Source: Akkermansiaceae bacterium (lineage in GTDB: Bacteria; Verrucomicrobiota; Verrucomicrobiia; Verrucomicrobiales; Akkermansiaceae). From it: 64,000 bases of DNA. How positions within the stretch are numbered: position 1 is the stretch's first letter; every line of letters begins with the position of its first letter. The position numbers and the translations under genes are program-made. Shown piece by piece: positions 44,560 to 61,487 of this stretch. The notes beneath the pieces are model-generated. The model was not told the DNA's origin. It searched no databases and was given only the letters and a program-made list of their open reading frames with translations. The stretch covers positions 59,875 through 123,874 of the forward strand of contig CANHPN010000003.1 in assembly GCA_947462535.1 (NCBI GenBank), read 5' to 3'.

Positions 44560-45288
44560 CTAACCAACTGTCTTCAGCCAGGTGTGCGCCATCAGGGAGG
44601 CACCGGAAGCCGAGGGGTGTACGCCGTCACTGGCCCAATGGTCGGGGGGCTCGAGCTTTGGTGCCTCGTCGAACATCGTTTGAAAGGGCACGAAGGTGGC
44701 CTTGAAGGTTTCCGCGACCTTCCGTGAGGCGGCTCGGTAGGCGTCGAAGTCGGGGAGCCAGCTGTCCTTGACCGCACCGCAGCGAAGGAGGAAGGGCTCG
44801 CAAATCATGAGCTTGACGTCCGGCAGCGCTTTGAGGGTCTGGTCCATCAGGGCTAGACAGTCGCGCTCGTAGCTGGCGGGGGTGCCGTCGAATTTCCCGT
44901 TTATCCGATGCCAGATGTCGTTCACTCCGATGAGGATGCTGAGGACGTCGCGTTTGAGGTCGAGGCAGTCTTTTTGCGAACGGGCGGCCAACTGCGGCAC
45001 CTTGTGGCCGCTGACGCCGCGGTTGTAGAACTTGAGGTTGTCGCCCGGGCGATCCACGAGAAGCTGCGAGGCGGCGAGCCACGCGTAGCCGTTGCCGAGG
45101 GCTTTTTGTTGGTTCGCCTCGGCCGCGTCCGGCCTGCCGCGGCCGGCGTCGGTGATGGAATCGCCTTGGAAAAGGACGACGGCATTGCGTTTCACCAGCG
45201 AGCCCGTTTGGGCTGACTCAGCGGAGAGGGCGCGGGTTCCGGCGGCGGTGGTGATCCAGGTGGCGGCGATGAAGGTTCGTCGATTCAT
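44560..45288 (-). CDS. SGNH/GDSL-type hydrolase
   Basis: 'VVLFQGDSITDAG', 'NRGVSGHKVPQL', 'LIGVNDIWH', 'WASDGVHPSASG'. Confidence 0.9.
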   Translation of the reverse strand: MNRRTFIAATWITTAAGTRALSAESAQTGSLVKRNAVVLFQGDSITDAGRGRPDAAEANQQKALGNGYAWLAASQLLVDRPGDNLKFYNRGVSGHKVPQLAARSQKDCLDLKRDVLSILIGVNDIWHRINGKFDGTPASYERDCLALMDQTLKALPDVKLMICEPFLLRCGAVKDSWLPDFDAYRAASRKVAETFKATFVPFQTMFDEAPKLEPPDHWASDGVHPSASGASLMAHTWLKTVG

Positions 45289-45375
45289 GGATAGGTTTCT
45301 CGGGTAACTGACTCGGAGAAAAGATACCAAACGCCCCGTCACGGGAAGGCTTGAGTTTGAAAATGATGGGAAGCA

Positions 45376-45528
45376 CCCGCCAAGGATCACCTCAACCCCG
45401 CCGATGGCGAGACCCAGGCCGCCGCCGGGATCTATCTGGAACTCAGCGGCGGTCTCGCCGTCGCCGCCGAATACTATCAAAAAGCGGGCCCCGGATTCAA
45501 AGAGAAACTCGACGCCCCGTTCGAGTGA
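45376..45528 (+). pseudogene. orphan C-terminal coding fragment
   Basis: 'AKDHLNPADGETQAAAGIYLELSGGLAVAAEYYQKAGPGFKEKLDAPFE*' without a start codon. Confidence 0.25.
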
Positions 45529-45546
45529 TATCGCGGTGATGGGCTG

Positions 45547-46848
45547 TTATTCGGCGGATTTACGGGCAGCTGCGTAGTGCTGCTTCAATCCCTCGGCGAG
45601 CGCGTCGGCGTATTCGCGGAAGATGGAGGGCTGGAGTTTTCCTGAAATTTCGCGAAGCCCGTCGTAGTCGCCGGACTGGATGCGGGTGTGGTCGATGGTG
45701 GAGTTCATGACGTAGGGTTCCATGAAAATAACAGGGCAGTCGTAGAGGCGGTTGGCTAGCAGGTTTCGGACCCAGAGGTAGGGCTGGTTCGCGACGGGGC
45801 GGACATTTGTGGCCTCGGGCGGGTAGGTGTAAGCCGGCAGGCCGCTGATCTCGGCGAAGGTTACTGCGACGGTGGAGCCGACGAGGACTTCCTCCTGATG
45901 GGTGCGCTGGAGGAGTTTTTGGAGCAGGGCGAAACGCTGGTCGGCGAGCATGATTTCCTCGTCGGTGTAGGCACCATTGAGGAGGAGGTGGAGGTGGGTG
46001 CGGTCGATGAGGGTGGGGGAGTTAGGTTCGCCCCAGGCTTCGGCGTTGAAATGGAGGCAGAGGACGAGGTCGGGCTTGAGCGACTGATTGACGAGGTCGG
46101 CGCGGGCGCGGATTTCGGCGGTCCGGTAGAAGAGCCGCTCGGCGATTTTTTGCGGGGACTGTGTCGCGGAGTCAGTGGCAAGGGATAGCAGGGCGTCCGG
46201 GCGGATGGGGGTGACGGGTTCGGTTTTGTCGCGGACGAGGGAAACAGTCGCGCCGAGGGCTTCGAGCCGGGGCTTGAGGAGGTTCGCGACTTTGAGGGTC
46301 ATGTCGCCTTCCTGCACGGCGCTGCCGCCCTCGGCGACGAACCAGCGTTCCTCGAGTTTCGCCCACGCGCCGCCGATGTGGCCGGGGTCGATGGCGATGC
46401 GGAGGCCGACGAGCGGCTTTTCCGGAGTGGTCGGCGGGAGTTCGCTCGCAGTGCGCCAATGGCGGGGAGCGGTGGATTCAGCGACGGCGAAGCGAAGGTG
46501 GAAAATTTCATCAGCGGGGGAGCTGCCGGTTTGGATGCGGGCCTCGGTCTCATCGATGTGGATGAAATTTTTCCAAGCCTCGCCCGTAGTGAAAATGGTG
46601 GTGAGCAGCCGCCCGAATTCCTCGCGGGTAATGGTGTTCTGGTAGATTTCCAGCGCGCTCCAGTCGGGCGGGGCGGCGAGCATCGAGAGTGCTGGGGGAG
46701 GCGGCGCGGGTTTTGGCGGTTGATGGATGTCCTTCCGGAGCTCCCAACGGGATGGATTTTCAGGCCGGAAAAGCACGGGCGCAAGGACGATCCATGCGAG
46801 GCCGAGGATGATCAGCAGCGGGAAATAACGTTTGAAGAATGGAGACAT
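45547..46848 (-). CDS. N-acetylmuramoyl-L-alanine amidase-like (amidase_3) protein
   Basis: 'GLRIAIDPGHIGG', 'LVLCLHFNAEAW', N-terminal TM. Confidence 0.7.
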   Translation of the reverse strand: MSPFFKRYFPLLIILGLAWIVLAPVLFRPENPSRWELRKDIHQPPKPAPPPPALSMLAAPPDWSALEIYQNTITREEFGRLLTTIFTTGEAWKNFIHIDETEARIQTGSSPADEIFHLRFAVAESTAPRHWRTASELPPTTPEKPLVGLRIAIDPGHIGGAWAKLEERWFVAEGGSAVQEGDMTLKVANLLKPRLEALGATVSLVRDKTEPVTPIRPDALLSLATDSATQSPQKIAERLFYRTAEIRARADLVNQSLKPDLVLCLHFNAEAWGEPNSPTLIDRTHLHLLLNGAYTDEEIMLADQRFALLQKLLQRTHQEEVLVGSTVAVTFAEISGLPAYTYPPEATNVRPVANQPYLWVRNLLANRLYDCPVIFMEPYVMNSTIDHTRIQSGDYDGLREISGKLQPSIFREYADALAEGLKQHYAAARKSAE

Positions 46849-46930
46849 TCAGGAAATTGGATTGTCGGGGGGCGGGTTAACGTGGAGTTTTCTCCGGGAG
46901 CGGAAGAGTTCAAGCCGTCCATTCAAATTT

Positions 46931-47746
46931 ATGCCAGCGATTCGTATTTTATTTCTCGGTGACGTGGTGGGCGAGCCTGGACGCAAGGCGGTCATCGAGC
47001 ACCTGCCGCTTCTTAAACAGTCGGAGGGCCTGGATTTTTGCATCGTGAACGGGGAAAATTCGGCGGGAGGGAAGGGGATCACTCCGAAGATCGCGATCGA
47101 CCTGCTGCGCGCGGGCGCGGCGGTGATCACGACCGGCGACCACGTGTGGGACCAGCAGGAAATCGTCGATTATTTCCCGACGGAGCCTCGATTGCTGCGG
47201 CCTATCAATTACCCGGAAGGTACGCCGGGCTCGGGAAGCGTGGTGTTGGAAACCGCGAAGGGACGGGTCGGCGTGATCCAGGCGCAGGGCCGTTCGTTCA
47301 TCCAGCCGCCGCTGGAGAACCCTTATCTCGCGGTGGAAAAACAAGCCGAGCGGCTTCGTGCCGATGGCGTGATGACCATCGTCGTTGATTTCCACGCGGA
47401 AACGACCAGTGAGAAAATCGCGATGGGCCGGATGCTCGACGGCAAGGTTTCGCTGGTCGTCGGCACCCACACCCACGTGCAAACTGCGGATGAGAACATT
47501 TTTCCGGGCGGTACCGGCTATCTGACGGACGCCGGCATGTGCGGCCCCGAAGAATCCGTGCTCGGGCGCAGCATTGAATCCGTCGTCTGGCGCTTCAAAT
47601 CGGGAATGCCTACGCGTTTCCCGATCGCCAAAGGTCCGGTGCGGTTATGCGGCGTGATCGTGGACGCGGATTCGGAAACAGGCACCTGTCTGGCCATCCG
47701 CAGGCTGTCGATGATGGTGCCGGAAGCGCCTGTTTCCGCGTCGTGA
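46931..47746 (+). CDS. ymdB: YmdB/TIGR00282 metallophosphoesterase
   Basis: 'ILFLGDVVGEPGRKAV', 'CIVNGENSAGGKGI', 'TGDHVWDQ', 'VDFHAETTSEK', 'VVGTHTHVQTAD'. Confidence 0.93.
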   Translation: MPAIRILFLGDVVGEPGRKAVIEHLPLLKQSEGLDFCIVNGENSAGGKGITPKIAIDLLRAGAAVITTGDHVWDQQEIVDYFPTEPRLLRPINYPEGTPGSGSVVLETAKGRVGVIQAQGRSFIQPPLENPYLAVEKQAERLRADGVMTIVVDFHAETTSEKIAMGRMLDGKVSLVVGTHTHVQTADENIFPGGTGYLTDAGMCGPEESVLGRSIESVVWRFKSGMPTRFPIAKGPVRLCGVIVDADSETGTCLAIRRLSMMVPEAPVSAS

Positions 47747-47935
47747 TCCCTACGTTTTCAGGGGATTCGGATAAATTTTCTTTTCATCGAGATTTTTTTT
47801 GACAGAGTGACCGGCTTTGCTAAGGTCCCGCCGCTCTTCCCCACAGCAAGTCAGGGGTGCCGCGTCCAGTCTCGTTCTTTGAGATCGGCCGCGGTGTTTT
47901 TGTCGGGTCGAAGGTGGAGCATCACATGTCAGATT

Positions 47936-48010
<75 letters not shown>

Positions 48011-48058
48011 GGGCAATCTCGAAAAGTCTCAATCGTCTCAAGAAGAACAACAACCACC

Positions 48059-49243
<1,185 letters not shown>

Positions 49244-49293
49244 GTCTTAGCAACGAGGCTTCCTGCGGCTGGTCCGCTGGAATGCTCGGCCCC

Positions 49294-49324
49294 AGGGCAT
49301 CCCGCCTCTCAAGCGGGATGCCCT
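49294..49324. terminator. 12-bp perfect hairpin between tuf and tRNA-Trp (terminator or processing site)
   Basis: agggcatcccgc-ctctcaa-gcgggatgccct; weak U tract. Confidence 0.5.
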
Positions 49325-49338
49325 TTGGTCGCCTCAAA

Positions 49339-49414
49339 ACGGCAGTAGTTCAATTGGTAGAGCATCGGTCTCCAAAACCGAGTGTTGGGGGTTCGAGTCC
49401 CTCCTGCCGTGCCA
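49339..49414 (+). tRNA. tRNA-Trp(CCA)
   Basis: ACGGCAGTAGTTCAATTGGTAGAGCATCGGTCTCCAAAACCGAGTG..CTGCCGTGCCA. Confidence 0.95.
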
Positions 49415-49446
49415 CTTTCCATTTCAGTTTCCAGTCAAGCGACATC

Positions 49447-49698
49447 ATGTTTTCGAAAATCTCAAATTTCCTCGGCGAAGTAAAAGGCGAGCTCCACAAG
49501 GCGAGCTGGCCTTGGGAGTCTGACCCGAAAATCAAAGGACTTAAGAAATACAAGGAGCTCGTTGACTCGACTGTCGTCGTCCTGATCGCGATGATCTTGC
49601 TCGCAGGCTTCGTCCAATTCTGGGACTTCTTCGACGTCCAGATCGTCGGGTTCTTCCACGTCCTGACCGAATATCTGTTCTCCCGTTTTGGAGGCTGA
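49447..49698 (+). CDS. secE: SecE
   Basis: 'FLGEVKGELHKASWPW' and TM; between tRNA-Trp and nusG. Confidence 0.93.
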   Translation: MFSKISNFLGEVKGELHKASWPWESDPKIKGLKKYKELVDSTVVVLIAMILLAGFVQFWDFFDVQIVGFFHVLTEYLFSRFGG

Positions 49699-49741
49699 TT
49701 CATTAGCTGTTCCGTTCCAATCCATCTCCGACCGACCCGTC

Positions 49742-50311
49742 ATGTCAGAATCCAATTCATTCCGCGACCAATGGTATGTTGTCCAGGTCCTTTCCGGCCA
49801 GGAAGGCAAAGTCCGTGACCGCATCGCCCGCACCGCCGAGGCCGAAGGGATGACTGAATACATCCGCGAGGTGCTCGTGCCGACCGAAATGGTCTCCGAA
49901 ATCCGCCGCGGCAAGAAGACCGAGACCAAGAAGAAATTCTTCCCCGGCTACATTATCGTCAACATGAACCTCGCCACCGAGGACAACCAGCTCGTCGAGA
50001 AGACCTGGTTTTTCATCAAGGAGATGGACGGCGTGATCGGCTTCGCCGGCACCAAAGACCGCCCCGCGCCGATGCGTCCCCGCGAGGTGGAAGCGATGCT
50101 TTCGCAGATCAAGGAGCGCGAGGAAAGCGTCCGCCCCGCCATCAGTTTCGAGGTCGGCGACACCGTCAAGGTGGCCGACGGACCGTTCCAAAGTCAGAAC
50201 GGTGTTGTCGAGGAAATCGATCCGGAACGCGGCAAGCTCCGCGTCTCGGTGACGATCTTCGGACGCAGCACTCCGGTCGAACTCGAATATTGGCAGGTCG
50301 AAAGAGCATAA
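49742..50311 (+). CDS. nusG: NusG
   Basis: '[15 protein letters not shown]', KOW '[23 protein letters not shown]'. Confidence 0.96.
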   Translation: MSESNSFRDQWYVVQVLSGQEGKVRDRIARTAEAEGMTEYIREVLVPTEMVSEIRRGKKTETKKKFFPGYIIVNMNLATEDNQLVEKTWFFIKEMDGVIGFAGTKDRPAPMRPREVEAMLSQIKEREESVRPAISFEVGDTVKVADGPFQSQNGVVEEIDPERGKLRVSVTIFGRSTPVELEYWQVERA

Positions 50312-50375
50312 TTGTCTGGACCTGCACCGCTGGATATACAATCACCCCTCTCCCGCAAGATTAACCGCATTTATT

Positions 50376-50804
50376 ATGGCCAAGGAAGTCGTCAAACTCA
50401 TCAAGCTCCAGATCAAAGCCGGAGCCGCCAATCCATCACCTCCAGTGGGCCCCGCCCTCGGTCAGGCTGGTGTCAACATCATGGCGTTCTGTAAGGAATT
50501 CAACGCAGCAACACAGGGCCAAGTCGGCGATGTGCTTCCCGTCGTGATTTCGGTTTACAAGGACAAGTCATTCTCCTTCATCACCAAGAAGCCACCCGCC
50601 GGCAACCTTCTCAAGAAGATCGCGGGCCTCGCTTCCGGTTCGAAAGAAGCGAACAAGATCAAGGTCGGTAAGATCACCAAGGCCCAGCTCATGGAGGTCG
50701 TCAACATCAAGATGCCCGACCTCAACACCAAGGACCCTGAAGCCGCCTGCCGCATCCTCGCCGGCACCGCCCGCCAAATGGGCCTCGAAATCGAAGGTTA
50801 CTGA
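50376..50804 (+). CDS. rplK: 50S ribosomal protein L11
   Basis: '[36 protein letters not shown]'. Confidence 0.98.
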   Translation: MAKEVVKLIKLQIKAGAANPSPPVGPALGQAGVNIMAFCKEFNAATQGQVGDVLPVVISVYKDKSFSFITKKPPAGNLLKKIAGLASGSKEANKIKVGKITKAQLMEVVNIKMPDLNTKDPEAACRILAGTARQMGLEIEGY

Positions 50805-50898
50805 AATTCTCAGCCGGAAGCTCCCGACGGAGTGACCAGCACCCGCAGGAGGGAAAAGCAACCCGCGATTTCCGCCCGAACTGCAACCAACTAACAAA

Positions 50899-51606
50899 AT
50901 GGCCAAACACCGCAGCAAACGCTATAAAAGAGCAGTCGCACTTGTCGAACTAGGCAAGAGCTACTCGCTCACCGATGCAATCAGCACCGTGAAGGGATTC
51001 CCGGAGCCTAAATTCACCCCGACCATCACTCTTTCGTTCCACCTCGGCGTGGACCCACGTAAGAGCGACCAAATGGTCCGTGGTTCTGTTTCCCTGCCAC
51101 ACGGCACCGGACGTAACGTCCGCGTCGTCGTCTTCGCACAAGGTGCTGCTGCCGAAGCAGCCATCGCGGCTGGAGCCGAGCACGTCGGTTACGAAGACCT
51201 CATCAAGCGCGTCCAGGAAGGTTTCACGGATTTCGATTCCGCGATCGCCACTCCCGACGCCATGGCCGAAGTTCGGAAAATCGCCCGGGTCCTCGGACCT
51301 CGCGGCCTGATGCCCAACCCGAAGACAGGCACCGTCACCGACGACACCGCCAAGGCGGTTCGCGAAGTGAAGGCCGGCCGCGTGGATTTCAAACTCGACA
51401 AGAACGGCAACGTTTCCGGGTCGATCGGCAAGTCCTCCTTCGAACCTTCCCAGCTTGAGGAAAACGCCCGCGCCTTCGTGGACAGCGTTGTCCGCGCCAA
51501 GCCAGCCTCCGCCAAGGGCAACTACATCCAAGCCGTGACTCTCGCCGCTTCGATGCTCCCTGGCATTCCTCTGGAAGCCGCCACCTACAGCAAAGCGTCC
51601 GCTTAA
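50899..51606 (+). CDS. rplA: 50S ribosomal protein L1
   Basis: '[11 protein letters not shown]', '[19 protein letters not shown]'. Confidence 0.98.
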   Translation: MAKHRSKRYKRAVALVELGKSYSLTDAISTVKGFPEPKFTPTITLSFHLGVDPRKSDQMVRGSVSLPHGTGRNVRVVVFAQGAAAEAAIAAGAEHVGYEDLIKRVQEGFTDFDSAIATPDAMAEVRKIARVLGPRGLMPNPKTGTVTDDTAKAVREVKAGRVDFKLDKNGNVSGSIGKSSFEPSQLEENARAFVDSVVRAKPASAKGNYIQAVTLAASMLPGIPLEAATYSKASA

Positions 51607-51626
51607 TCCACAGACCGCCAACGCAA

Positions 51627-52226
51627 ATGAATCCAGATAAAAAAATCATCATCAACGGCCTGTTGGATCGCGTCAACGCGTCCCCCTACCTGATCGTCAT
51701 CGATTACACCGGCCTCACCGTGCAGCAATTCACGGAACTCCGCAATCGCCTCGGCGCAGGTGGTGCCAACTGCACCGTCGCCAAAAACACCTACATGCGC
51801 AAGGCTCTCGCCGAAGCGGGCATGCCTGACATCGGTGCCGACCTCACCGGTCAGATGGCCTATGTCATGGGCGACGCCGAAGTGTTCTCCGCCGCCAAGG
51901 TCATCAAGAATTTCGAAAAGGAATTCAAGAAACCCGAGATGAAGGTGGGCATCCTCGGCAACGCGACCCTCGATGCCCAAGCGCTCCAGTCCATCGCCGA
52001 CATCCCGTCGCGCGAAGCGGTCCTTTCCCAACTCTTGGCAACGATCCTCGAGCCTGCTACCCGCATCGCCCGCGTCGTCAAAAACAAATTCAACCCGGAC
52101 GGCGACGACTCGGCCGACGAAGCTCCTGCGGCTGTTGTCGCGGAAGTGGAAGCTCCCGCAGCCGAAACCGCCGAAGTGGCAGCCGAAGCTCCCGCAGCCG
52201 CAGCCGAAACCCCCGCTGCTGAATAA
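51627..52226 (+). CDS. rplJ: 50S ribosomal protein L10 with Ala/Glu/Pro-rich C-terminal extension
   Basis: 'LIVIDYTGLTVQQFTELRNRL' and operon position. Confidence 0.94.
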   Translation: MNPDKKIIINGLLDRVNASPYLIVIDYTGLTVQQFTELRNRLGAGGANCTVAKNTYMRKALAEAGMPDIGADLTGQMAYVMGDAEVFSAAKVIKNFEKEFKKPEMKVGILGNATLDAQALQSIADIPSREAVLSQLLATILEPATRIARVVKNKFNPDGDDSADEAPAAVVAEVEAPAAETAEVAAEAPAAAAETPAAE

Positions 52227-52365
52227 CAAACAATCTGAAGTGATGGTGGCGGCGGCTCCCGTTCGTCACCTGAACCCATAATGGTTCCTCGTCGGAGCAA
52301 CGGCTGTTGCCCTGAAATCCCCGGAGGCTCCGGGGGCGACGATACCGAACAAGGAGAACAAAAAA

Positions 52366-52740
52366 ATGGCTAATATTGAAACACTCGTAGAAGAACTCGG
52401 CAAGCTCACCGTTTTGGAAGCTGTCGCACTCGTCAAACAACTTGAAGAACATTGGGGCGTTTCCGCTGCCGCACCTGTCGGCGTCGCCGGCCCTGCTGCC
52501 GGTCCTGCCGAAGCTGTCGAAGAGAAGACTGAATTCGATGTCGTGATCACGGATTGCGGCGCGAACAAGATTGCCGTCATCAAGGCAGTCCGCGAAGTCG
52601 CTCCCGGCCTTGGTCTTGCGGATGCGAAGAAGCTTGTTGAAGCCGCACCTGCAAAAATCCTCGAAGGTGTCGCCAAAGACGCTGCCGAAGCCGCCAAGAA
52701 GAAGCTCGAAGAGGCTGGTGCCAAAATCGAACTCAAGTAA
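52366..52740 (+). CDS. rplL: 50S ribosomal protein L7/L12
   Basis: '[39 protein letters not shown]'. Confidence 0.98.
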   Translation: MANIETLVEELGKLTVLEAVALVKQLEEHWGVSAAAPVGVAGPAAGPAEAVEEKTEFDVVITDCGANKIAVIKAVREVAPGLGLADAKKLVEAAPAKILEGVAKDAAEAAKKKLEEAGAKIELK

Positions 52741-52754
52741 CATCTTTCAGATCA

Positions 52755-52788
52755 TTCCCGGGGCGGAGAAATCCGCTCCGGGATTTTC
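52755..52788 (+). terminator. hairpin between rplL and rpoB (possible attenuator)
   Basis: tcccggggcgg-agaaat-ccgctccggga followed by TTTT. Confidence 0.7.
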
Positions 52789-52930
52789 TGTCGAAACCGG
52801 CGGGAGACTCTAATCACCACCAACCAGGTTTTCCCGCCGATTCCGACAAAACTTTCCAACGCTTGATCCACCCTGCCTGAGACCGTTCGCGGCTCGGGCT
52901 CAATTTGTAAGAAGAATACCACTAAACGCC

Positions 52931-56878
<3,948 letters not shown>

Positions 56879-56922
56879 TTTCAACCGCGAACCCTAACCT
56901 GACCTAAAACGTTACTAACAAC

Positions 56923-59900
56923 ATGAGTGTCGATACCAACCTTCGCGAACTATTCGGCGTGGACGAGCGCCCGGAGCAATTTGACCAAGTCTCCATCACC
57001 GTGGCCTCTCCGGAAATCATTCGCTCTTGGTCCAAGGGCGAAGTGAAGAACCCCGAAACCATCAACTACCGGACCTTCAAACCTGAAAAAGGCGGTCTCT
57101 TTTGCGAGCGGATCTTCGGACCCACCCGCGACTGGGAATGCGCCTGCGGCAAATACAAGCGCATCAAACACAAGGGCGTGATCTGCGACCGTTGCGGCGT
57201 CGAAGTGACTCTGAGCCGCGTCCGTCGCGAGCGCATGGGCCACATCGAACTGGCCGTGCCGGTTTCCCATATCTGGTTCTACAAGTGCATGCCTTCCCGC
57301 ATCGGTCTCATGCTCGACATGAGCGCCCGCCAGTTGGAGCGCGTGATTTACTATGAAGACTACGTTGTCACCGAACAGGGCAACACCGCCCTCGAAGTCG
57401 GCCAGCTCCTCACGGAAAACGAACTCCGCGAGGCGGAAGACACCTATGGCGACGGATCGTTCCAAGCCAGCATGGGTGCCGCCGCGATCATGGAATTGCT
57501 CCGCCAGTGCGATCTTCCTTCGCTCATCGTCGCTCTTGAAGAGGAACTCGGAACCACTCGTTCCAAGCAGAACAAGAAGAAGCTCTCGAAGCGACTCAAG
57601 ATCACGCAAGGTTTCCTTCAGTCGAAATCCCGTCCCGAGTGGATGATCCAAACCGTACTTCCCGTGATCCCGCCGGACCTTCGTCCGCTGGTGCCACTCG
57701 AAGGCGGTCGTTTTGCCACCTCCGACTTGAACGACCTCTATCGCCGCGTCATCAACCGTAACAATCGCCTCAAGAACCTCCTGCTCCTCAAGACGCCGGA
57801 AGTCATCATCCGCAACGAAAAGCGGATGTTGCAAGAAGCGGTTGACGCGCTGTTCGACAACGGTCGCCACGGTCGCGCCGTCACCGGTGCCGGCAACCGC
57901 CCGCTGAAGTCGCTTTCCGACATGCTCAAGGGCAAGGGCGGTCGTTTCCGTCAGAACCTTCTCGGAAAACGCGTCGACTACTCCGGCCGTTCCGTCATCG
58001 TCGTCGGACCGGACCTCAAGCTCGGCCAGTGCGGTCTTCCCAAGAAGATGGCGCTTACCTTGTTCGAACCGTTCATCATCCGCCGCCTCAAGGAGCTTGG
58101 CTACTGCCACACCGTGCGCTCGGCCAAGAAGATGATCGACCGCAAGACCACCGAAGTCTGGGACATTCTCGCGGAAGTCACCAAGGGTCACCCGATCCTG
58201 CTCAACCGCGCGCCGACCCTTCACCGTCTTTCGATCCAAGCCTTCGAGCCGAAGCTCATCGAAGGTGAGGCCATCCGCGTTCACCCGCTCGTTTGTACCG
58301 CTTACAACGCGGAGTTCGACGGTGACCAAATGGCCGTCCACGTCCCGCTTTCGATCGAGGCCCAGATGGAGTGCCGCCAGCTGATGCTCGCGCCTAACAA
58401 TATATTCTCGCCCGCATCCGGTCGTCCCGTGACGGTTCCTACCCAGGACATCATTCTCGGCACGTACTACCTGACATGGGCCGGCATTCGCACTGAGAAG
58501 GACCGTGAAAAAGAGGAGCACATGCCTCTCTTTGAAAACGCCTCCGAAGTCGAGTTCGCCCTCGCCTCCGACAAGATCGACTATCACCAGTGGATCCGCA
58601 TCCGCAACCCCGACCACGGCAAGACCACGGTCTTCGGTTACAAGGGCGAGGATCTCACCGCCAAGGACCTCAAGGAGCTGACTCCGCTCCAACAGGCGCT
58701 GCGCCAGGGCAAGATCATCGAGACCACTCCGGGTCGCGTCCGTTTCAATGAAATCTGGCCTGCGGGCGTGGGCTTTATCAACAACAATGTCGGCAAGAAG
58801 CAGATCGGCGACATTATCTGGCGCTGCTATCAGGTCGCCGGCAAGCCGAAGACAGTCGAAGTGCTCGACGAGCTCAAGAACCTCGGTTTCCGCGAAGCGA
58901 CCCGTTCGGGCACTTCGATCGGTATCGTTGACATGGTCATCCCCGAGGAGAAAACCGAAGTTATCGCCAAGGCCTACGAGGAAGTCGAAAAAGTCACCAA
59001 GCAGTATCGCAACGGCGTCATCACCGACGGCGAGCGCTATCAGAAGGTCGTCGACGTCTGGACCCAGGCCACCGACACCATCGCCAACGCGCTCTATCGC
59101 AAGATCGAGTTCAACGAAGGCAAGAAGAAGGCATCGCCACTCTTCATGATGGTCGATTCCGGTGCGCGGGGCAACAAGTCCCAGATCAAACAGCTTGGCG
59201 GCATGCGCGGACTGATGGCCAAGCCATCCGGCGAAATCATCGAACGTCCGATCATCTCGAACTTCCGCGAAGGTCTCTCGGTGCTCGAGTATTTCATCTC
59301 CACCCACGGTGCCCGCAAGGGTCTTTCCGACACCGCTCTGAAGACCGCTGACTCCGGCTACATGACCCGTAAATTGGTCGATGTCGCTCAGGACGTTATC
59401 GTCTTCAAACAGGATTGTGGAACGGCTAACGGAATCAGCGTCGCCGCCATTTATGATGGTGACGAAGAGTCAGCCTCGCTCTCCACCCGGATCTACGGCC
59501 GAGTTTCCTGCGAGCAAATCAAGGACCCCGTCACTGGCGGCGTCTTGGTGGAAGTCGACGACGTGATCAACGAAGTGCAAGCCCGTTCGATCGAGAACAT
59601 AGGAGTAATCAAGTTGAAGATCCGTTCGGTTCTCACCTGTGAAGCAGAGCGCGGTTGCTGTGCGAACTGCTACGGCCTCAACCTCGCCACCGGCCTTCCC
59701 GTAAAAATCGGTGAAGCTGTCGGTATCATCGCCGCCCAGTCGATCGGCGAACCCGGCACCCAGCTCACCATGCGGACGTTCCACGTCGGTGGTGTCGCCG
59801 CCGCCACGTTCAAACAGCCGATCATCAAGGCCAAGAACAGCGGTCGCCTTGTCTATAAGGAAATGCGCACGGTTCAAGACGTCGATGGCCACTGGGTCGT

Positions 59901-61134
59901 CCTCAACAAAAACAGCACCATCTCCATCCGCGACAAGGAAGGCCTCGAACTCGAAAGCCATATGATCGTCATCGGCTCCGTCATTTCCGTGAAGGATGGC
60001 GAGGACGTCAAGAAGGGCGACACCGTCGTCACTTGGGATCCTTACAACGTGCCGATCCTCACCGAGAAAAACGGTAAGGTCGAACTCCGCGACATGATCT
60101 CCGGCATCACCGTGACTAACGAAACAGACAAGGAAACCGGCAAAAAGGGAATGGTCGTCACCGAGCACAAGGAAGATCTCCATCCGCAGGTCGTCATCAT
60201 CGATGAGAAGACCAAGGAAGTTAAAGCGAGCTACTCCATCCCGGTCGGTGCCCACCTTTCCGTCAAGGAAGGCCAGGTCATCACTGCGGGAACCCAGATC
60301 GCCAAGACCCCGCGTAAAGTCGCACGGACCAAGGATATCACCGGCGGTCTTCCACGGGTGGCCGAGCTTTTCGAAGCCCGCAAGCCCAAGGATTCCTGCG
60401 TCATCGCCAAGATCGAAGGTTCCGTTTCCTTCGGCGGCAACGTCCGCGGCAAGAAGAAGGTCATCGTCACCCACGCCGAAACCGGCGAGCAGGTCGACCA
60501 CCTCGTCCCGATGGGCAAGCACGTAGTTGTCACCGAGGGCGACATCGTCAAACGCGGCGACCAAATCACCGAAGGCCCCGTGTCGCCGGAAGATTTGCTC
60601 GAAGCTTGCGGAGCCCAGGAGCTTCAGGAGCACTTGGTCAACGAAGTCCAGTCCGTCTATCGGGTCCAAGGCGTGGAAATCAACGACAAGCACATCGAGG
60701 TCATCGTCCGTCAAATGCTTCGCAAGGTGAAGATCACCGAACCGGGCGACGCTGACCAATACCTCTGGGGTGACCAGGTCGATCGCTCGAACTTCAAGCG
60801 CATCAACGCCGAAATCGTCGCCAACGGTGGCAAGCCCGCCGAAGGCGAGCCTGTCCTGCTCGGCATCACCAAGGCCTCGCTGGAAACCGACTCGTTCATC
60901 TCCGCCGCATCGTTCCAGGACACCACCCGTGTCCTCACCGAAGCAGCGACCCTCGGACGCGTCGATTACCTCAGCGGGTTCAAGGAAAACGTCATCATGG
61001 GTCACCTCATCCCCGCCGGCACCGGATTCTATCACCACCGCGAGGCGGAGTTCGAATTCACCGTCGAGGAGCCGGAACCGATCGTCGTGCCGAAGGAAAC
61101 CTTCGAGGACGACGAGGACGCCGCGACCGCGTAA
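56923..61134 (+). CDS. rpoC: RNA polymerase subunit beta'
   Basis: Full-length 1403 aa; '[16 protein letters not shown]'. Confidence 0.99.
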   Translation: MSVDTNLRELFGVDERPEQFDQVSITVASPEIIRSWSKGEVKNPETINYRTFKPEKGGLFCERIFGPTRDWECACGKYKRIKHKGVICDRCGVEVTLSRVRRERMGHIELAVPVSHIWFYKCMPSRIGLMLDMSARQLERVIYYEDYVVTEQGNTALEVGQLLTENELREAEDTYGDGSFQASMGAAAIMELLRQCDLPSLIVALEEELGTTRSKQNKKKLSKRLKITQGFLQSKSRPEWMIQTVLPVIPPDLRPLVPLEGGRFATSDLNDLYRRVINRNNRLKNLLLLKTPEVIIRNEKRMLQEAVDALFDNGRHGRAVTGAGNRPLKSLSDMLKGKGGRFRQNLLGKRVDYSGRSVIVVGPDLKLGQCGLPKKMALTLFEPFIIRRLKELGYCHTVRSAKKMIDRKTTEVWDILAEVTKGHPILLNRAPTLHRLSIQAFEPKLIEGEAIRVHPLVCTAYNAEFDGDQMAVHVPLSIEAQMECRQLMLAPNNIFSPASGRPVTVPTQDIILGTYYLTWAGIRTEKDREKEEHMPLFENASEVEFALASDKIDYHQWIRIRNPDHGKTTVFGYKGEDLTAKDLKELTPLQQALRQGKIIETTPGRVRFNEIWPAGVGFINNNVGKKQIGDIIWRCYQVAGKPKTVEVLDELKNLGFREATRSGTSIGIVDMVIPEEKTEVIAKAYEEVEKVTKQYRNGVITDGERYQKVVDVWTQATDTIANALYRKIEFNEGKKKASPLFMMVDSGARGNKSQIKQLGGMRGLMAKPSGEIIERPIISNFREGLSVLEYFISTHGARKGLSDTALKTADSGYMTRKLVDVAQDVIVFKQDCGTANGISVAAIYDGDEESASLSTRIYGRVSCEQIKDPVTGGVLVEVDDVINEVQARSIENIGVIKLKIRSVLTCEAERGCCANCYGLNLATGLPVKIGEAVGIIAAQSIGEPGTQLTMRTFHVGGVAAATFKQPIIKAKNSGRLVYKEMRTVQDVDGHWVVLNKNSTISIRDKEGLELESHMIVIGSVISVKDGEDVKKGDTVVTWDPYNVPILTEKNGKVELRDMISGITVTNETDKETGKKGMVVTEHKEDLHPQVVIIDEKTKEVKASYSIPVGAHLSVKEGQVITAGTQIAKTPRKVARTKDITGGLPRVAELFEARKPKDSCVIAKIEGSVSFGGNVRGKKKVIVTHAETGEQVDHLVPMGKHVVVTEGDIVKRGDQITEGPVSPEDLLEACGAQELQEHLVNEVQSVYRVQGVEINDKHIEVIVRQMLRKVKITEPGDADQYLWGDQVDRSNFKRINAEIVANGGKPAEGEPVLLGITKASLETDSFISAASFQDTTRVLTEAATLGRVDYLSGFKENVIMGHLIPAGTGFYHHREAEFEFTVEEPEPIVVPKETFEDDEDAATA

Positions 61135-61156
61135 TCCCGATTCCATCCCACCGACC

Positions 61157-61198
61157 AAAGCCCCGGCTCGCGCAAGCGGACCGGGGCTTTTCTTTTTT
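61157..61198 (+). terminator. rho-independent terminator of rpoBC
   Basis: aaagccccgg...ccggggctttTCTTTTTT. Confidence 0.9.
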
Positions 61199-61296
61199 AG
61201 GGAATGCGGGGCTCGAAGGTGGATGCCGTCCGTTCCAAATTCTTCGCTGCGCTGCGGGCGGGGTATCACCGTTGCGGCTGTCGGGGCAATTTCGTA

Positions 61297-61440
61297 GGGG
61301 AGCACACGCGCCCCCGCGTGTGTTTTTCAGCGCCCTCGCTGAAAACATGCGTGTGCTATGTGAGACGAACTCTAACGTGATGCGGGCCACCCATGCTGCG
61401 AGGGCGCGACCCGAAACACGCGAGGGCGTGTGTGCTCCCC
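61297..61440. repeat. ~144-bp inverted-repeat element with internal hairpin
   Basis: ggggagcacacgcgcccccgcgtgtgttt ... aaacacgcgagggcgtgtgtgctcccc; internal ttttcagcg-ccct-cgctgaaaa. Confidence 0.8.
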
Positions 61441-61487
61441 AGATCAACGCGGACGTGACGGCGCGGCTGAAACAGCTTTGGAAGAAG

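Noticed and set aside
44385-44567. 60-aa minus ORF 'MVRKKPSPTARTTRHLHDPVNHHPATGKPSS..'
   Set aside because: No convincing family; probably chance or an unidentifiable remnant.
56950-59307. 785-aa minus ORF opposite rpoC
   Set aside because: Shadow of rpoC.
59470-61305. 611-aa minus ORF opposite rpoC
   Set aside because: Shadow of rpoC.
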